A stretch of DNA of 64,000 bases from positions 496,999 through 560,998 of the forward strand of contig NZ_LMUO01000011.1 of the NCBI RefSeq assembly GCF_009765905.1, in the 5' to 3' direction. Below the pieces are notes generated by a model. The model was given only the letters and a program-made list of their open reading frames with translations, was not told the DNA's origin and made no database searches. The DNA comes from Mucilaginibacter sp. L196 (GTDB lineage Bacteria; Bacteroidota; Bacteroidia; Sphingobacteriales; Sphingobacteriaceae). Below, in pieces: positions 19,204-31,827 of this stretch. Within the stretch, counting starts at the first letter, position 1; each line of letters opens with the position of its first letter. Made by a program: the position numbers and the translations under genes.

Positions 19204-19578
19204 TTAAGCAAATACGAATTTTTTTTGTAGCATGTAGTTATACCCTACACCAACAATAATGGCTACTATTATTTTTGATATAAAATAACTAATGCCGCAA
19301 TAGTGTGTTACAACAAATACACCAAAGGTGGTTAACAGCATGTTGCCGCCCCATATTATTAAATATTTGATAAGCTGGGCATGTACTTTTTTATCGCGGC
19401 CATCAAAAACCCATCGCCTGCCAAGTGCAAAATTTGTAACTCCGCCAACAAATGTGCCTGCAAAGCTGGCAGCGACGTACCAAACTCCAAAAAACTCTTT
19501 GCAAACTATGGTAGTAAGAAAATCGAAAAATGTAGAAATAATTGAAGAGGCTTGCGCCTTGATAAAAGTGGTTGACAT
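19204..19578 (-). CDS. GtrA-family membrane protein
   Basis: The 124-residue protein has four transmembrane helices and GtrA features (SSIISTFFDFLTTIVCKEF, GGVTNFALGRRWVF, GYNYMLQKKFVF). GtrA proteins are thought to help flip lipid-linked sugars across the inner membrane. Its ATG shares one base with the stop of the pgpA-like gene, so translation is coupled. In an inositol-lipid operon it could flip a lipid intermediate or headgroup carrier; the substrate is unknown. Confidence 0.88.
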   Translation of the reverse strand: MSTTFIKAQASSIISTFFDFLTTIVCKEFFGVWYVAASFAGTFVGGVTNFALGRRWVFDGRDKKVHAQLIKYLIIWGGNMLLTTFGVFVVTHYCGISYFISKIIVAIIVGVGYNYMLQKKFVFA

Positions 19579-20033
19579 TAAAATAATTTAAATGCTACAA
19601 CGGCTTGTAGCAATATGTTAGTATAAACACCTGCCAACATGTCATCGGCCATTACGCCCCATCCTCCGTTAAAATGTTCCATTTCCTTTATAAAAAGGGG
19701 CTTTCTGATATCGAAGAACCGGAAAAGTATTAATGCACATAACACATATGTTACATTCACTGGCAAAAAAAGTAAACTAAAGCACATACCTGCAACCTCG
19801 TCAATTACCACACGTTGGTGGTCTTTGCCCCAAAGGGGCTCAACTTTATTCCCTGCCCAAACACCTAAGATGGTGATAAGCAAAGTAATTATTACAGATA
19901 ATATAGCGGGTGGATAACCACCAGCCCAGGCGAAATACCAGCAAATACAACACGCAACAGCTGCTACTGTTCCGGCGCCTTTGCCAATATAACCTATGCC
20001 AAGGCTGGTGGCACTCAGTTTAAAAAACAACAT
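19578..20033 (-). CDS. pgpA: PgpA-family phosphatase, candidate phosphatidylinositol-phosphate phosphatase
   Basis: A 151-residue membrane protein with the PgpA pattern: LGIGYIGKGAGTVAAV near the start, the acidic VIDEVAGM motif, FRFFDIRKP and ADDMLAG. PgpA removes phosphate from phosphatidylglycerophosphate. In the Bacteroides inositol-lipid cluster the PgpA homologue acts on phosphatidylinositol phosphate, and the placement here between inositol-phosphate synthase (3 bp upstream) and GtrA suggests the same. It might serve both headgroups, since no second copy is visible in the window. Confidence 0.88.
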   Translation of the reverse strand: MLFFKLSATSLGIGYIGKGAGTVAAVACCICWYFAWAGGYPPAILSVIITLLITILGVWAGNKVEPLWGKDHQRVVIDEVAGMCFSLLFLPVNVTYVLCALILFRFFDIRKPLFIKEMEHFNGGWGVMADDMLAGVYTNILLQAVVAFKLF

Positions 20034-20036
20034 TTA

Positions 20037-21359
20037 CTATAAAGTATCAACCAATTCCTGGTAGTAATCTAAACCCAGGTGAGTGATCAAATCTTCGCCC
20101 ATCATGTGGCGTAAAGTGTTTTGTAGTTTCATTAATTGCTTGAAAATATCATTTTCAGCAGGCAGGCCTGGTGCTGTTTGTGGCGATTTTAAGTAGAATG
20201 ATAACCATTCCTGAATACCGCTCATTTCAGCTCTCTTAGCCAAATCGATAAATAAAGCAAGATCTAATGCAATTGGTGCTGCTAAAATAGAATCGCGGCA
20301 AAGGAAATTGATTTTGATTTGCATTTTGTAGCCTAACCAGCCAAAAATATCGATGTTATCCCAGCTTTCTTTATTATCGCCGTGTGGCGGATAGTAGTTG
20401 ATACGTATTTTGTGATACAGATCGCCGTATAATTCAGGATTTTTTTCAGGTTGAAGAATGTCTTCTAATACACCTAATTTTGAAACTTCTTTTGTTTTAA
20501 AATTATCCGGATCATCCAAAACTAAACCATCACGGTTACCTAATATGTTGGTAGAGAACCAGCCCGAAACACCTAATGAACGTGCAGCCAAACCTGGTGC
20601 AAGTATAGTTTTCATTAAAGTTTGGCCTGTTTTAAAGTCTTTACCTGCAATTGGGGTATTTGTTTGTTTAGCAAGTTCAACCAAAGCAGGGGTGTCAACA
20701 GTTAAGTTAGGAGCACCGTTTACATAAGGTATGCCCATTTTTAATGCTGCATAAGCATATATCATACTTGGTGATATTAACTTATCATCATCTAACAATG
20801 CTTGCTCAAAAGCAGCAACAGTTTGGTGTATAGCTGAGGTTTCGTAATAGATCTCAGTTGATCCGCACCAGATTAGAACAATACGATCGCAATCATTTTT
20901 TGCTTTAAAGTCTTTAATATCCTGCATTACCTGTTGAGCAAGCTCATAACGGGTACCTGTTTTAACGTGGGTAGCAGTAAGGTTTTTAGCATAGTTTTGG
21001 TCAAAAGCAGCCTTCATTGGCACAATTGCTTCTAATCCGTCTTTTACTTTATTTAACAAGCCTTCTTCAAGTACCTTAGCATGCATTGCAGCCTCGTATA
21101 CGTTATCTGAGTATACATCCCATCCACCAAAAACAATATCGTTAAGGTCGGCAATTGGCACAAACTCTTTAATCTTTGGGTTACGGTTTTCCGTTCTCTT
21201 ACCTAAACGAATGTTTCCCATTTGAGTTAGGGAACCTACTGGTTGTGATATTCCTTTTTTTACAGCCTCAACACCGGCAATCAGTGTAGTAGCTACCGCG
21301 CCTAATCCTGGTATTAATATTCCCAGTTTTCCTTTGGCAGGTTGAATGTTACTTTTCAT
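20037..21359 (-). CDS. myo-Inositol-1(3)-phosphate synthase
   Basis: The 440-residue enzyme has the N-terminal dinucleotide-binding motif (GILIPGLGAVATTLIAGV), the LIWCGSTEIYYE segment, NGAPNLTVDTPALVELAK, the GKDFKTGQT motif of inositol-3-phosphate synthases, the Lys/Asp-rich part around LLCRDSILAAPIALDLALF, and the family's TTHVKTGTRYE-like middle. It turns glucose-6-phosphate into inositol phosphate with NAD. The gene comes 30 bp after the CerR-like gene and 3 bp before pgpA, linking ceramide synthesis with inositol headgroup supply. Confidence 0.95.
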   Translation of the reverse strand: MKSNIQPAKGKLGILIPGLGAVATTLIAGVEAVKKGISQPVGSLTQMGNIRLGKRTENRNPKIKEFVPIADLNDIVFGGWDVYSDNVYEAAMHAKVLEEGLLNKVKDGLEAIVPMKAAFDQNYAKNLTATHVKTGTRYELAQQVMQDIKDFKAKNDCDRIVLIWCGSTEIYYETSAIHQTVAAFEQALLDDDKLISPSMIYAYAALKMGIPYVNGAPNLTVDTPALVELAKQTNTPIAGKDFKTGQTLMKTILAPGLAARSLGVSGWFSTNILGNRDGLVLDDPDNFKTKEVSKLGVLEDILQPEKNPELYGDLYHKIRINYYPPHGDNKESWDNIDIFGWLGYKMQIKINFLCRDSILAAPIALDLALFIDLAKRAEMSGIQEWLSFYLKSPQTAPGLPAENDIFKQLMKLQNTLRHMMGEDLITHLGLDYYQELVDTL

Positions 21360-21389
21360 TTACTTTGTTTTATGTTAACTTATTTGTAG

Positions 21390-22372
21390 CTAAAGCCATT
21401 TATTTGTTTTGTACCAGTTAAGTGTTTCAGTTAAGCCGGCATCGAGGTTAAACAGGGGATAATAACCGAGGTCGTATTTAGCTTTGTCTATTTCACAAGA
21501 CCAATTGACGGCCATTAATTCCAGCAATTTTTCGGAATTGAGTACAGCTGCTTTGCTGCTCAAAGAACCGACTTTTTCTGATATCAAAGCGATTAATTTC
21601 ACAAAATTTACAGGGAGATGAAACTTTACGGTTTTCAAATTTAGCACATTTTTGGCAATTGTAGCTAATTCATAGCGGTTATAAAAGTTGCCATCGCTTA
21701 AATTATAAGTGTTCTGGTTGCTGATATAGAGTGCTTTAATGGCTACCGCTGCCAGATCTTTAACGTAAATAAAGCTTAGCTTTTGTTCCGTGTGGCCTAT
21801 ATAAGGCTCAATTCCCGCTTTTAACTGTTTGAAAAAAATAAAGATGTCTTTATCTCTGGGGCCATATATAGCCGTAGGCCTTAGAATAGTATAGTTTAAT
21901 GAAGTAATGCTTTTTAGCTTTTCTTCGGCTAAAAGCTTGCTTTTGCCATAAGCTGTAATAGGATTTGGCGGGGTCTCCTCCGTAATTATTCCTGATAAGG
22001 TATTAAGGGGGCCCACTGCTGCAAGGCTGCTTATTAATACGAAGGATTTTAAATTTATATCCGTTGCCTTTGCCGCTGCTGCCAGGTTAAAAGTATACTC
22101 TGCATTAACGGTATTGTATTCGTCGGCGGTTCTGGCGGTGGTAACACCGGCGGCATGTATAATATAATCGTATTGTTTCTCTTTTAATTCCTTTTTTAGG
22201 GCGATAAGGTTGCCTAAATCAGGGTAAGTATAGGTAATGTCGAAGTGTTTAAGATGATCGATCTTGCTGGTTTTACGTACCGCTACATACACATCCAGAC
22301 TACTGCGCAGTGCTTCTTCAATCAGATGATAACCCACAAAACCACTTGCACCGGTTATTAAAACCCGCCTTT

Positions 22373-22376
<4 letters not shown>
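21390..22376 (-). CDS. NAD-dependent epimerase/dehydratase-type reductase, CerR-like (candidate 3-ketosphinganine/ceramide reductase)
   Basis: A 328-residue extended SDR protein with the cofactor motif TGASGFVG, the active-site pair in YGKSK, and LRPTAIYGPRD. It overlaps the acyltransferase gene upstream by 4 bp, which itself overlaps serine palmitoyltransferase by 4 bp. In Caulobacter a ceramide reductase (CerR) of this same fold acts with Spt and the GNAT enzyme bCerS, so the most likely role is reduction of the 3-keto group of the long-chain base or of 3-oxo-ceramide. Sugar-nucleotide epimerase activity is less likely given the operon. Confidence 0.8.
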
Positions 22377-25038
<2,662 letters not shown>

Positions 25039-26355
25039 ATGAAAAAAATCTATCTACTTGTCATAGTTAATTTAACATTCTGTTTACCTAAAGTTGTTTT
25101 TGCCCAATCATCTAGCGACACTGTAGTTACGTTAAAACAGTGTATTGGGTTTGCATTACGCAATCAACCGGTGCTCCGCCAGGCCGAAATTGACGAGCAA
25201 ATTAATGAAAGAAACATCCGAATATCACTTGCAGATTGGTTGCCTCAGCTTAATTCATCAAATGAATATTTACATTATTTTAAAGGCAGCCCGGTTACAA
25301 GCGCTAATCCGGCAGTAGTTTCTCCGATCAATGAATATTCCAGCTTAGGCTTGCAAGCCAGCCAGGTTATATATAATAATGATGTTTTACTGGCTGCCAA
25401 ATCAGCTAAATATTCACGCTTATATTACAAACAGAATACCGTAAGCAGCCAGATAAATGTGGTATCGGATGTTAGTAAAGCCTTTTTTGATGTGCTGTTA
25501 TCAGAAAAGCAACTGGATATATTAAATGAGGATATAATAAGATTGCAACGTAGTTTAAAGGATGCCTATAATCGTTACCTGGCTGGTGTTGTTGATAAAA
25601 CAGATTATAAACAGGCAACTATAGCATTAAATAATTCAATTGCAACCCGGAAGCAAACGCAGGAGGCTATAAAAAGTAAATCAGCTTACCTGAAACAAAT
25701 TATGGGTATAGGTGCCGATAAAAATTTATTGTTAAGTTATGATTCAACCCATTACGTAAGTGAGGCTAGTATTGATACCAACCAGCAATTAAATTATAAT
25801 AACCGTATTGAATACCAATTGCTGCAAACATCAAAAAGCCTGCAAAACTTAAATGCCCAATATTATAAGTGGAGTTTTCTGCCTTCAATATCAGCAGTTG
25901 GGGCTTATGACCTGATTTATTTAAATACAAAATTTTCAAACTTGTACAATAACAACTATCCAAGTTTATATGCCGGGCTTACCTTATCATTCCCAATTTT
26001 TACCGGAACTAAACGCTTGCAAAATTTAAGTAAAGCCAGGTTGCAGGTTGATCGTGCCGACCTGGATGTTGTAAACTCGGTGAATACTATTAATACAGAG
26101 TATGTGCAGGCTCTTGCAGATTATAAAAGCAACTACACCAACTGGCAGTTATTGAATCAGAATGTTAGCCTTGCTAAAGATGTATATAAGGTAGTAAGTC
26201 TGCAATATCGGGAGGGGATAAAAACATATCTTGATGTTATTGTGGCGCAATCTGATTTGCGTACTGCCGAATTAAATTATTATAATGCGTTATTCCAGGT
26301 GCTATCCAGCAAAATAGATCTTGAAAAAGCATTAGGTATACTTACTGTACAATAA
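25039..26355 (+). CDS. TolC-family outer-membrane efflux protein
   Basis: The 438-residue protein has a signal peptide (MKKIYLLVIVNLTFCL...VFAQ) and two OEP repeats with long helices (LRQAEIDEQINERNIRISLADWLPQ and the second half around 330-430). It forms the outer-membrane channel of the tripartite pump encoded by the next two genes; the adaptor gene follows within 20 bp. Length is normal for the family. Confidence 0.93.
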   Translation: MKKIYLLVIVNLTFCLPKVVFAQSSSDTVVTLKQCIGFALRNQPVLRQAEIDEQINERNIRISLADWLPQLNSSNEYLHYFKGSPVTSANPAVVSPINEYSSLGLQASQVIYNNDVLLAAKSAKYSRLYYKQNTVSSQINVVSDVSKAFFDVLLSEKQLDILNEDIIRLQRSLKDAYNRYLAGVVDKTDYKQATIALNNSIATRKQTQEAIKSKSAYLKQIMGIGADKNLLLSYDSTHYVSEASIDTNQQLNYNNRIEYQLLQTSKSLQNLNAQYYKWSFLPSISAVGAYDLIYLNTKFSNLYNNNYPSLYAGLTLSFPIFTGTKRLQNLSKARLQVDRADLDVVNSVNTINTEYVQALADYKSNYTNWQLLNQNVSLAKDVYKVVSLQYREGIKTYLDVIVAQSDLRTAELNYYNALFQVLSSKIDLEKALGILTVQ

Positions 26356-26372
26356 CTATGAATTATCACTAT

Positions 26373-27506
26373 ATGAAGCACAAATATATATTACTAATAA
26401 GTCCGTTAGCCGTGCTGTTTTTTTCGGCATGCCATCAAAGTGGTGCAAAAAGTACAGCATTACCACCAACACCTGTATATGTTGCTGAAGCAAAAACTGC
26501 CGACGCTGTTTATTACGATCCCTACCAGGGCTCGGTAGTAGCGCTAAACTCAGTAGAGCTACGCAGCCAGGTGGCAGGTTTTATTACGGCTATTTATTTT
26601 AAGGAGGGCGATGTTGTACAAAAAGGTGCACCATTATACGAAATAGACCGCCGAAAATATGTTGCTGCTTATGATCAGGCAGTGGCTAATTTGGCCAGCG
26701 CTAAGGCAAACCTGGTTAAGGATCAAAAGGATATTGACAGGTACACCATGCTGCTTAAAAACGATGCGGTTGCCCGCCAAACTGTTGACCAAGCCCAGGC
26801 GGCTTACGAATCAGGGAAAGCAAATGTTCAGGTAGCTAATGCTGCGGTACTATCAGCCAAAACAGATCTTTCCTATGCTACTATAGCAGCGCCTTTTACC
26901 GGCAGGATAGGCATATCTCAGGTTAGGTTAGGTTCTGAGGTTAGCATCGGTACTACATTATTAAATACCATATCAAGCGAGCATCCAATTGGTGTTGATG
27001 TTGTGGTAAATGAACAAGATATCAGTAGGTTTTATGCCTATCAAAAACATGCTACCGATTCAACTTTTAAGTTGCAATTATCAGATGGAACCACATATAA
27101 CAAACCCGGGAAAATTTTAACTATTGACAGGGGCGTAAACAACGGAACCGGTACGATAACAGTTCGTGTGCAGTTTAGCAATGATGATGATTTACTTAAA
27201 GATGGTATGAGCTGCGTGTTAATGGTGCTTAATAGTGCATCAGGAGAACGTTTGCAAATCCCTTACAAATCGGTTTCGGAGCAGATGGGTGAGTATTTTG
27301 TTTTTGTATCGCAGGATACTATTGCCATAGAGCATAAGGTAAAATTAGGCCCACGCATAGGTAATGATGTAGTTATTTTATCAGGGTTGGAACAAGGTGA
27401 TAAGGTAATAACCGATGGGTTTCAGCGCCTGCGCGATAAAGGTAAAATAACCCTTGGCAAACCGGGAGCGGCCGGTGCTAGTGGCAGTACAGGAGCAGCA
27501 AAATAA
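26373..27506 (+). CDS. RND efflux periplasmic adaptor (membrane fusion lipoprotein)
   Basis: From the chosen ATG the protein opens with a lipoprotein signal (MKHKYILLISPLAVLFFSAC); an ATG five codons earlier (26358) is possible. It has the barrel-sandwich (lipoyl-like) halves (VELRSQVAGFITAIYFKEGDVVQKGAPLYEID and SYATIAAPFTGRIG), a helical hairpin between them, and the beta-barrel. It links the inner-membrane RND pump with TolC. AcrA/MexA-type by architecture. Confidence 0.92.
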   Translation: MKHKYILLISPLAVLFFSACHQSGAKSTALPPTPVYVAEAKTADAVYYDPYQGSVVALNSVELRSQVAGFITAIYFKEGDVVQKGAPLYEIDRRKYVAAYDQAVANLASAKANLVKDQKDIDRYTMLLKNDAVARQTVDQAQAAYESGKANVQVANAAVLSAKTDLSYATIAAPFTGRIGISQVRLGSEVSIGTTLLNTISSEHPIGVDVVVNEQDISRFYAYQKHATDSTFKLQLSDGTTYNKPGKILTIDRGVNNGTGTITVRVQFSNDDDLLKDGMSCVLMVLNSASGERLQIPYKSVSEQMGEYFVFVSQDTIAIEHKVKLGPRIGNDVVILSGLEQGDKVITDGFQRLRDKGKITLGKPGAAGASGSTGAAK

Positions 27507-27557
27507 GCAGCTATAATAAATTAATAACACTGAACTAATCTTCCTAATAGCAAACGA

Positions 27558-30500
27558 ATGATCGCAGATACTTTTATAAAAAGGCCGGTTACAGCAATAG
27601 TTATTTCAATAGTAATTGTTGTGGTTGGTATTTTGGCTATAAGCACTTTATCAGTAGGGCAATACCCTGATATTACACCACCAACGGTACAGGTTACGGC
27701 TAATTATCCGGGGGCAGATGCCGTAACATTAGAACAAACGGTAGCAACTCCTATTGAGGTACAGGTAAATGGTACGCCGGGCATGACCTACCTGCAAAGT
27801 AATAGTACCAGCCAGGGCCAAATGAGTATGATAGCCAACTTTGAGGTAGGTACCAATATAGATATTGCCGCGCTTGATGTGCAAAACCGTGTAGGTATTG
27901 CAACGCCAAGTTTACCGCAGGATGTGCAACGTTTGGGTTTAACCGTGCGTAAAAAAAATCCAAGTATATTAATGCTGGTGGCTTTGTTTGCCCCTAAAGG
28001 AACGCATGATGTTACCTTTATGGATAACTATACTAACGTATTTATAAAGGATGCCTTAACTAGTACTGCCGGTGTTGGTGACGTTATTACCCGTGCGGAT
28101 GACTTTAGTATGCGTATTTGGCTAAAGCCTGATAAATTGGCTGCACTTGGTATGACCGTGGCTGATGTTACCGCAGCGCTAAACGAACAAAATGCGCAAG
28201 TTGCGGCCGGTATAGTTGGCGGTACCCCCCAGGAGAAACAACAACCCTTTGAATATACGGTATTAGTGCAAGGCCGCTTAACACAACCCGAAGAGTTTGG
28301 GAATATAATAGTAAAAACACAGCCCAATAAAGGTGCGGTAGTACATTTAAAAGATGTAGCACGTGTTGAGCTGGGAAAATTTAACTACGCTAATAATTCA
28401 TATGTTGATGGTAAAAGGGCTTCGTACCTATTAATATACCAGGCACCGGGCAGTAATGCGCTTGCAACTGCCGATGCAGTTTACGCGACTATGAATGAGT
28501 TGAAAAAATCGTTCCCTGCTGATATTGACTACGTGGTTCCGTTTGAATCCATAACCGTGGTTAAGGTATCGGTACACGAAGTTGTTGAAACACTGCTTAT
28601 AGCGTTGGCATTGGTAATTATAGTGGTATTCCTGTTTTTGCAAAGCTGGCGTACCACACTGATACCGGTATTGGCAATCCCGGTGTCTATTATCGGTACG
28701 TTCATCTTCTTTATACCATTAAACTTCACCATAAATACATTAACGCTGTTTGGTTTTGTATTGGCGATAGGTATTGTTGTGGATGATGCCATTGTTGTGG
28801 TAGAAGCCGTTCAGCATTATATGGATGAAAAAGGCATGTCGCCCAAAGAGGCTACCCAGCATGCAATGAATGATATTTCTGCGCCGGTAGTAGCTATCGC
28901 GTTAATATTGGCAGCGGTTTTTGTACCGGTTGGGTTTATACCGGGCATAGTAGGGCGGCTTTACCAACAATTTGCCATAACCATCGCTATATCTGTATTG
29001 ATATCAGCTTTCGTAGCATTATCGCTAACTCCGGCATTGTGTACTTTGATCTTACGCCCACACAAACTTGACGAAAAATCAGGCGGACTGGATAAGCTGT
29101 TCTTTAAATTTAACGCGTGGTTTGAACGGGTTACAGGTAAATATAAAAATGGGGTCGACAGGGCGATTAAAAACTCAAAATTTGTAATTATTATACTGGT
29201 ATGTATAGTTATAGGAACCATCCTGCTATTTAAAAAGAAACCAAGTGGTTTTATCCCATTGGAGGATGATGGTCGTTTATATATTACTTATGATTTGCCC
29301 GAAGCGGCATCAACCCAACGTACAGTTGCCGTATTAAACCAAATGATGCATGTATTGGATAGTGTACCCGGCATATTGCATTATGCGGCCTTAGGTGGAT
29401 TAAATGTGGTAAGTTTTGCGAGTAAATCAAGCAGTGCTACCATGTTTGTACAGCTTAAACCCTGGGATGAACGTACTGCTGATAGTTTGCAAATAGGGGC
29501 TATTACAGCCAATTTACAAAAGAGACTATCAAGATTTAAAGAGGCTAACTTAGTGGTAATTCAACCTCCTGCTATACCTGGTTTGGGTAGTACAGGTGGT
29601 TTCTCATTTATATTGGAACAAAAAGCTGCCGGTGGCGATATTAAGGTTTTTGAACAGGTACTTAAGAACTTTACCATCGCTATTAATAAACGGAAAGAAA
29701 TAGCCAAAGCATTCTCGTTTTTTACCGCGAGTACACCTGCCTACCAATTAACCATCGATCGGGAAAAGGCTAAAAAGCTGGGCATCTCAATCAGTGATAT
29801 AAATAGTGCCCTGCAAACTTATATGGGGAGTTCATATATTAATGACTTTACCATTTATGGGCGCGATTTTCACGTAGTAGCACAGGCCGATACTAACTAT
29901 CGGACAAATATCCAGAATATCGGTCAGTATTTTGTGCGTAACCAGCAAGGTGGGATGGTTCCTTTAAGTACATTAACATCGTATAAACTAATACAAAATG
30001 CACCATTAATATCACACTATAACCTATTCCGTTCTGCGGAAATAGACGGTGGTTCGGCCCCTGGATATAGTAGCGGTGATGCATTAACGGCATTGAAAGA
30101 AGTGGCAGACCAAACACTGCCGCAGGGCTTCGGCTATGAATTTTCAGGGTTAAGCCGTGAAGAATTGTTATCGGGTTCAAAAACTGTGTACATCTTCATG
30201 TTGTCTATTGGCTTTGTATTCTTATTCCTGGCTGCTTTGTATGAAAGCTGGTCGGTACCATTTTCGGTATTGCTTGCGGTGCCATTGGGCGCGTTTGGGG
30301 CCATACTCTTCCTGAACTTTAAGCCGGGCTTAACAAATAATGTTTATGCGCAGATTGGTTTAATTACACTGATAGGTTTAGCTGCTAAAAATGCTATCCT
30401 TATTGTAGAATTCGCTAAAGAGCGAGTCGACAGGGGGATACCGCTTGAAGAAGCGACCCTACATGCTGTAAGATTACGTTTAAGGCCAATTATCATGACT

Positions 30501-30728
30501 TCAATGGCATTTATATTGGGCGTATTGCCATTAGTATTTGCCTCGGGCGCAGGTGCGCAAGCAAGGCAAACCATTGGCTGGACAGTATTTGGTGGTATGC
30601 TTGCAGCAACTTCATTAGCTATATTTATAGTGCCTGTGTTATATTATACCATAACTAAGTTTGCTTATGGCAAAGAGAAATTGGCCGAGTTAGAGAAGAA
30701 TTATAAACCGGATGAAGGTGAGTTATAA
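27558..30728 (+). CDS. AcrB/HAE1-type RND multidrug efflux pump
   Basis: The 1056-residue protein begins FIKRPVTAIV as HAE1 pumps do and has two sets of six membrane helices with large periplasmic loops. The proton-relay pair is present in GIVVDDAIVVVE, and the partner Lys in LAAKNAILIVEFAKER. This marks a drug/hydrophobe pump instead of a heavy-metal RND. It ends the tolC-adaptor-pump operon and is followed by a strong terminator. Its divergence from the sphingolipid genes may be chance or may reflect shared envelope stress control. Confidence 0.95.
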   Translation: MIADTFIKRPVTAIVISIVIVVVGILAISTLSVGQYPDITPPTVQVTANYPGADAVTLEQTVATPIEVQVNGTPGMTYLQSNSTSQGQMSMIANFEVGTNIDIAALDVQNRVGIATPSLPQDVQRLGLTVRKKNPSILMLVALFAPKGTHDVTFMDNYTNVFIKDALTSTAGVGDVITRADDFSMRIWLKPDKLAALGMTVADVTAALNEQNAQVAAGIVGGTPQEKQQPFEYTVLVQGRLTQPEEFGNIIVKTQPNKGAVVHLKDVARVELGKFNYANNSYVDGKRASYLLIYQAPGSNALATADAVYATMNELKKSFPADIDYVVPFESITVVKVSVHEVVETLLIALALVIIVVFLFLQSWRTTLIPVLAIPVSIIGTFIFFIPLNFTINTLTLFGFVLAIGIVVDDAIVVVEAVQHYMDEKGMSPKEATQHAMNDISAPVVAIALILAAVFVPVGFIPGIVGRLYQQFAITIAISVLISAFVALSLTPALCTLILRPHKLDEKSGGLDKLFFKFNAWFERVTGKYKNGVDRAIKNSKFVIIILVCIVIGTILLFKKKPSGFIPLEDDGRLYITYDLPEAASTQRTVAVLNQMMHVLDSVPGILHYAALGGLNVVSFASKSSSATMFVQLKPWDERTADSLQIGAITANLQKRLSRFKEANLVVIQPPAIPGLGSTGGFSFILEQKAAGGDIKVFEQVLKNFTIAINKRKEIAKAFSFFTASTPAYQLTIDREKAKKLGISISDINSALQTYMGSSYINDFTIYGRDFHVVAQADTNYRTNIQNIGQYFVRNQQGGMVPLSTLTSYKLIQNAPLISHYNLFRSAEIDGGSAPGYSSGDALTALKEVADQTLPQGFGYEFSGLSREELLSGSKTVYIFMLSIGFVFLFLAALYESWSVPFSVLLAVPLGAFGAILFLNFKPGLTNNVYAQIGLITLIGLAAKNAILIVEFAKERVDRGIPLEEATLHAVRLRLRPIIMTSMAFILGVLPLVFASGAGAQARQTIGWTVFGGMLAATSLAIFIVPVLYYTITKFAYGKEKLAELEKNYKPDEGEL

Positions 30729-30750
30729 GTAATTCTATAGAATAAATTTA

Positions 30751-30778
30751 TTAAGGCCCGTGTAAACGGGCCTTTTTT
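30751..30778 (+). terminator. Intrinsic terminator of the RND efflux operon
   Basis: AAGGCCCGT-gtaa-ACGGGCCTT hairpin followed by TTTT, about 25 bp after the pump stop codon. Confidence 0.85.
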
Positions 30779-31193
30779 GCTTTTGTAAAGCCTAAATAAA
30801 TGTCATATCAATCAAATAAAGATTAAAAAGGAGGCTGTTTGGCATGAAAAATAGATGAAAAATCACATTATTTTATCAACTTAACTTTTCTGATACTCTT
30901 AAAAAGGACACTAAAATAGACAGTTGTTTTTTTTCAAAAGTTATGGAAGTGATTTTTTTGGGCATATTGAAATGTTAAATGTACTTGTTTTTTAATTTGA
31001 AACAGATTTAGCTAAAAACGTTTGACTATCAATGGCTAAAATATCGTTAATGACTTGTAACTGCCTGAAGATTTACTTGAAAATTAGTCATTTGATTAAC
31101 TTTAAGTTACAAGTTTGGCACATTGGCAGAGTATTTGTAAACTCCATGTTAAATAACTAACAGTTTATTTATACAACTTACAATTACACAACA
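30779..31193. other. 415-bp AT-rich gap upstream of the small outer-membrane protein
   Basis: No gene or RNA I can recognise. It presumably holds the promoter of the gene at 31194; no exact -7/-33 pair is visible. The last part ends in a purine-poor leader just before the ATG. Confidence 0.3.
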
Positions 31194-31754
31194 ATGAAAA
31201 AAGTAACAAATTTATTAGCCGCAGCAACAGTAGCAGTGGCTATATTTATTGGATCGAGTGCGAAAGCACAAACAATTACACCAGATAAATTCCGTTTTGG
31301 AATAGGTGTTGAAGGTGGTATAGCTACCGGAGCAGCGCACGATTATTCAAACCTTGAATTAGGTGGTACAGGAAGGGTACAATATGGTGTATCAAATAAT
31401 TTAGCTATTACGCTTACATCTGGTTATTATAATTTCTTTGGTAAAACTGAACCAGGTACAGACAGTAAATATCAATCATTGGGTATGGTGCCAATTAAAG
31501 CAGGTATAAAAGCCTTTTTTACTCCAAACTTATATTTTGGTGCAGAAGTAGGTGCCGGTATTGAAACTAAAACTTTCTTACCACAAGGTGTAGATGAAAA
31601 TTTTGCTGAAAAAGATACCAAATTGATTTTATCACCAGCTATAGGTTATGCCAGCAAACATTATGATGTTGGTGTACGTTATGAAAATTACTCAGGCCAG
31701 GGTAATAACTACGGCTTAGTAGCTTTACGTGTAGCCTACGGATTTGGACTATAA
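31194..31754 (+). CDS. Small outer-membrane beta-barrel protein
   Basis: A 186-residue protein with a signal peptide ending in AKAQ and alternating amphipathic strands (FRFGIGVEGGIATG, LYFGAEVGAGIET, YDVGVRYENYSG, YGLVALRVAYGFGL). This is the pattern of an eight-strand outer-membrane barrel of the OmpA/OmpW-like or DUF-type group. The terminal residue is Leu after Phe-Gly. It stands alone between two terminators. Specific function unknown. Confidence 0.85.
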   Translation: MKKVTNLLAAATVAVAIFIGSSAKAQTITPDKFRFGIGVEGGIATGAAHDYSNLELGGTGRVQYGVSNNLAITLTSGYYNFFGKTEPGTDSKYQSLGMVPIKAGIKAFFTPNLYFGAEVGAGIETKTFLPQGVDENFAEKDTKLILSPAIGYASKHYDVGVRYENYSGQGNNYGLVALRVAYGFGL

Positions 31755-31766
31755 TTTAAAGAAACC

Positions 31767-31818
31767 TATATAAAAGAAAAACCCCGGCCAAAACTGGCCG
31801 GGGTTTTTCTTTTATATA
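31767..31818. terminator. Bidirectional terminator between convergent genes
   Basis: A perfect inverted repeat with 24-bp arms (31767-31790 and 31795-31818) around a 4-nt loop. The GC core CCCCGGCCA/TGGCCGGGG is flanked by A and T runs on both sides, so it can end transcription from both the outer-membrane protein gene and the aminotransferase gene. Confidence 0.9.
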
Positions 31819-31827
31819 AACTTTAGG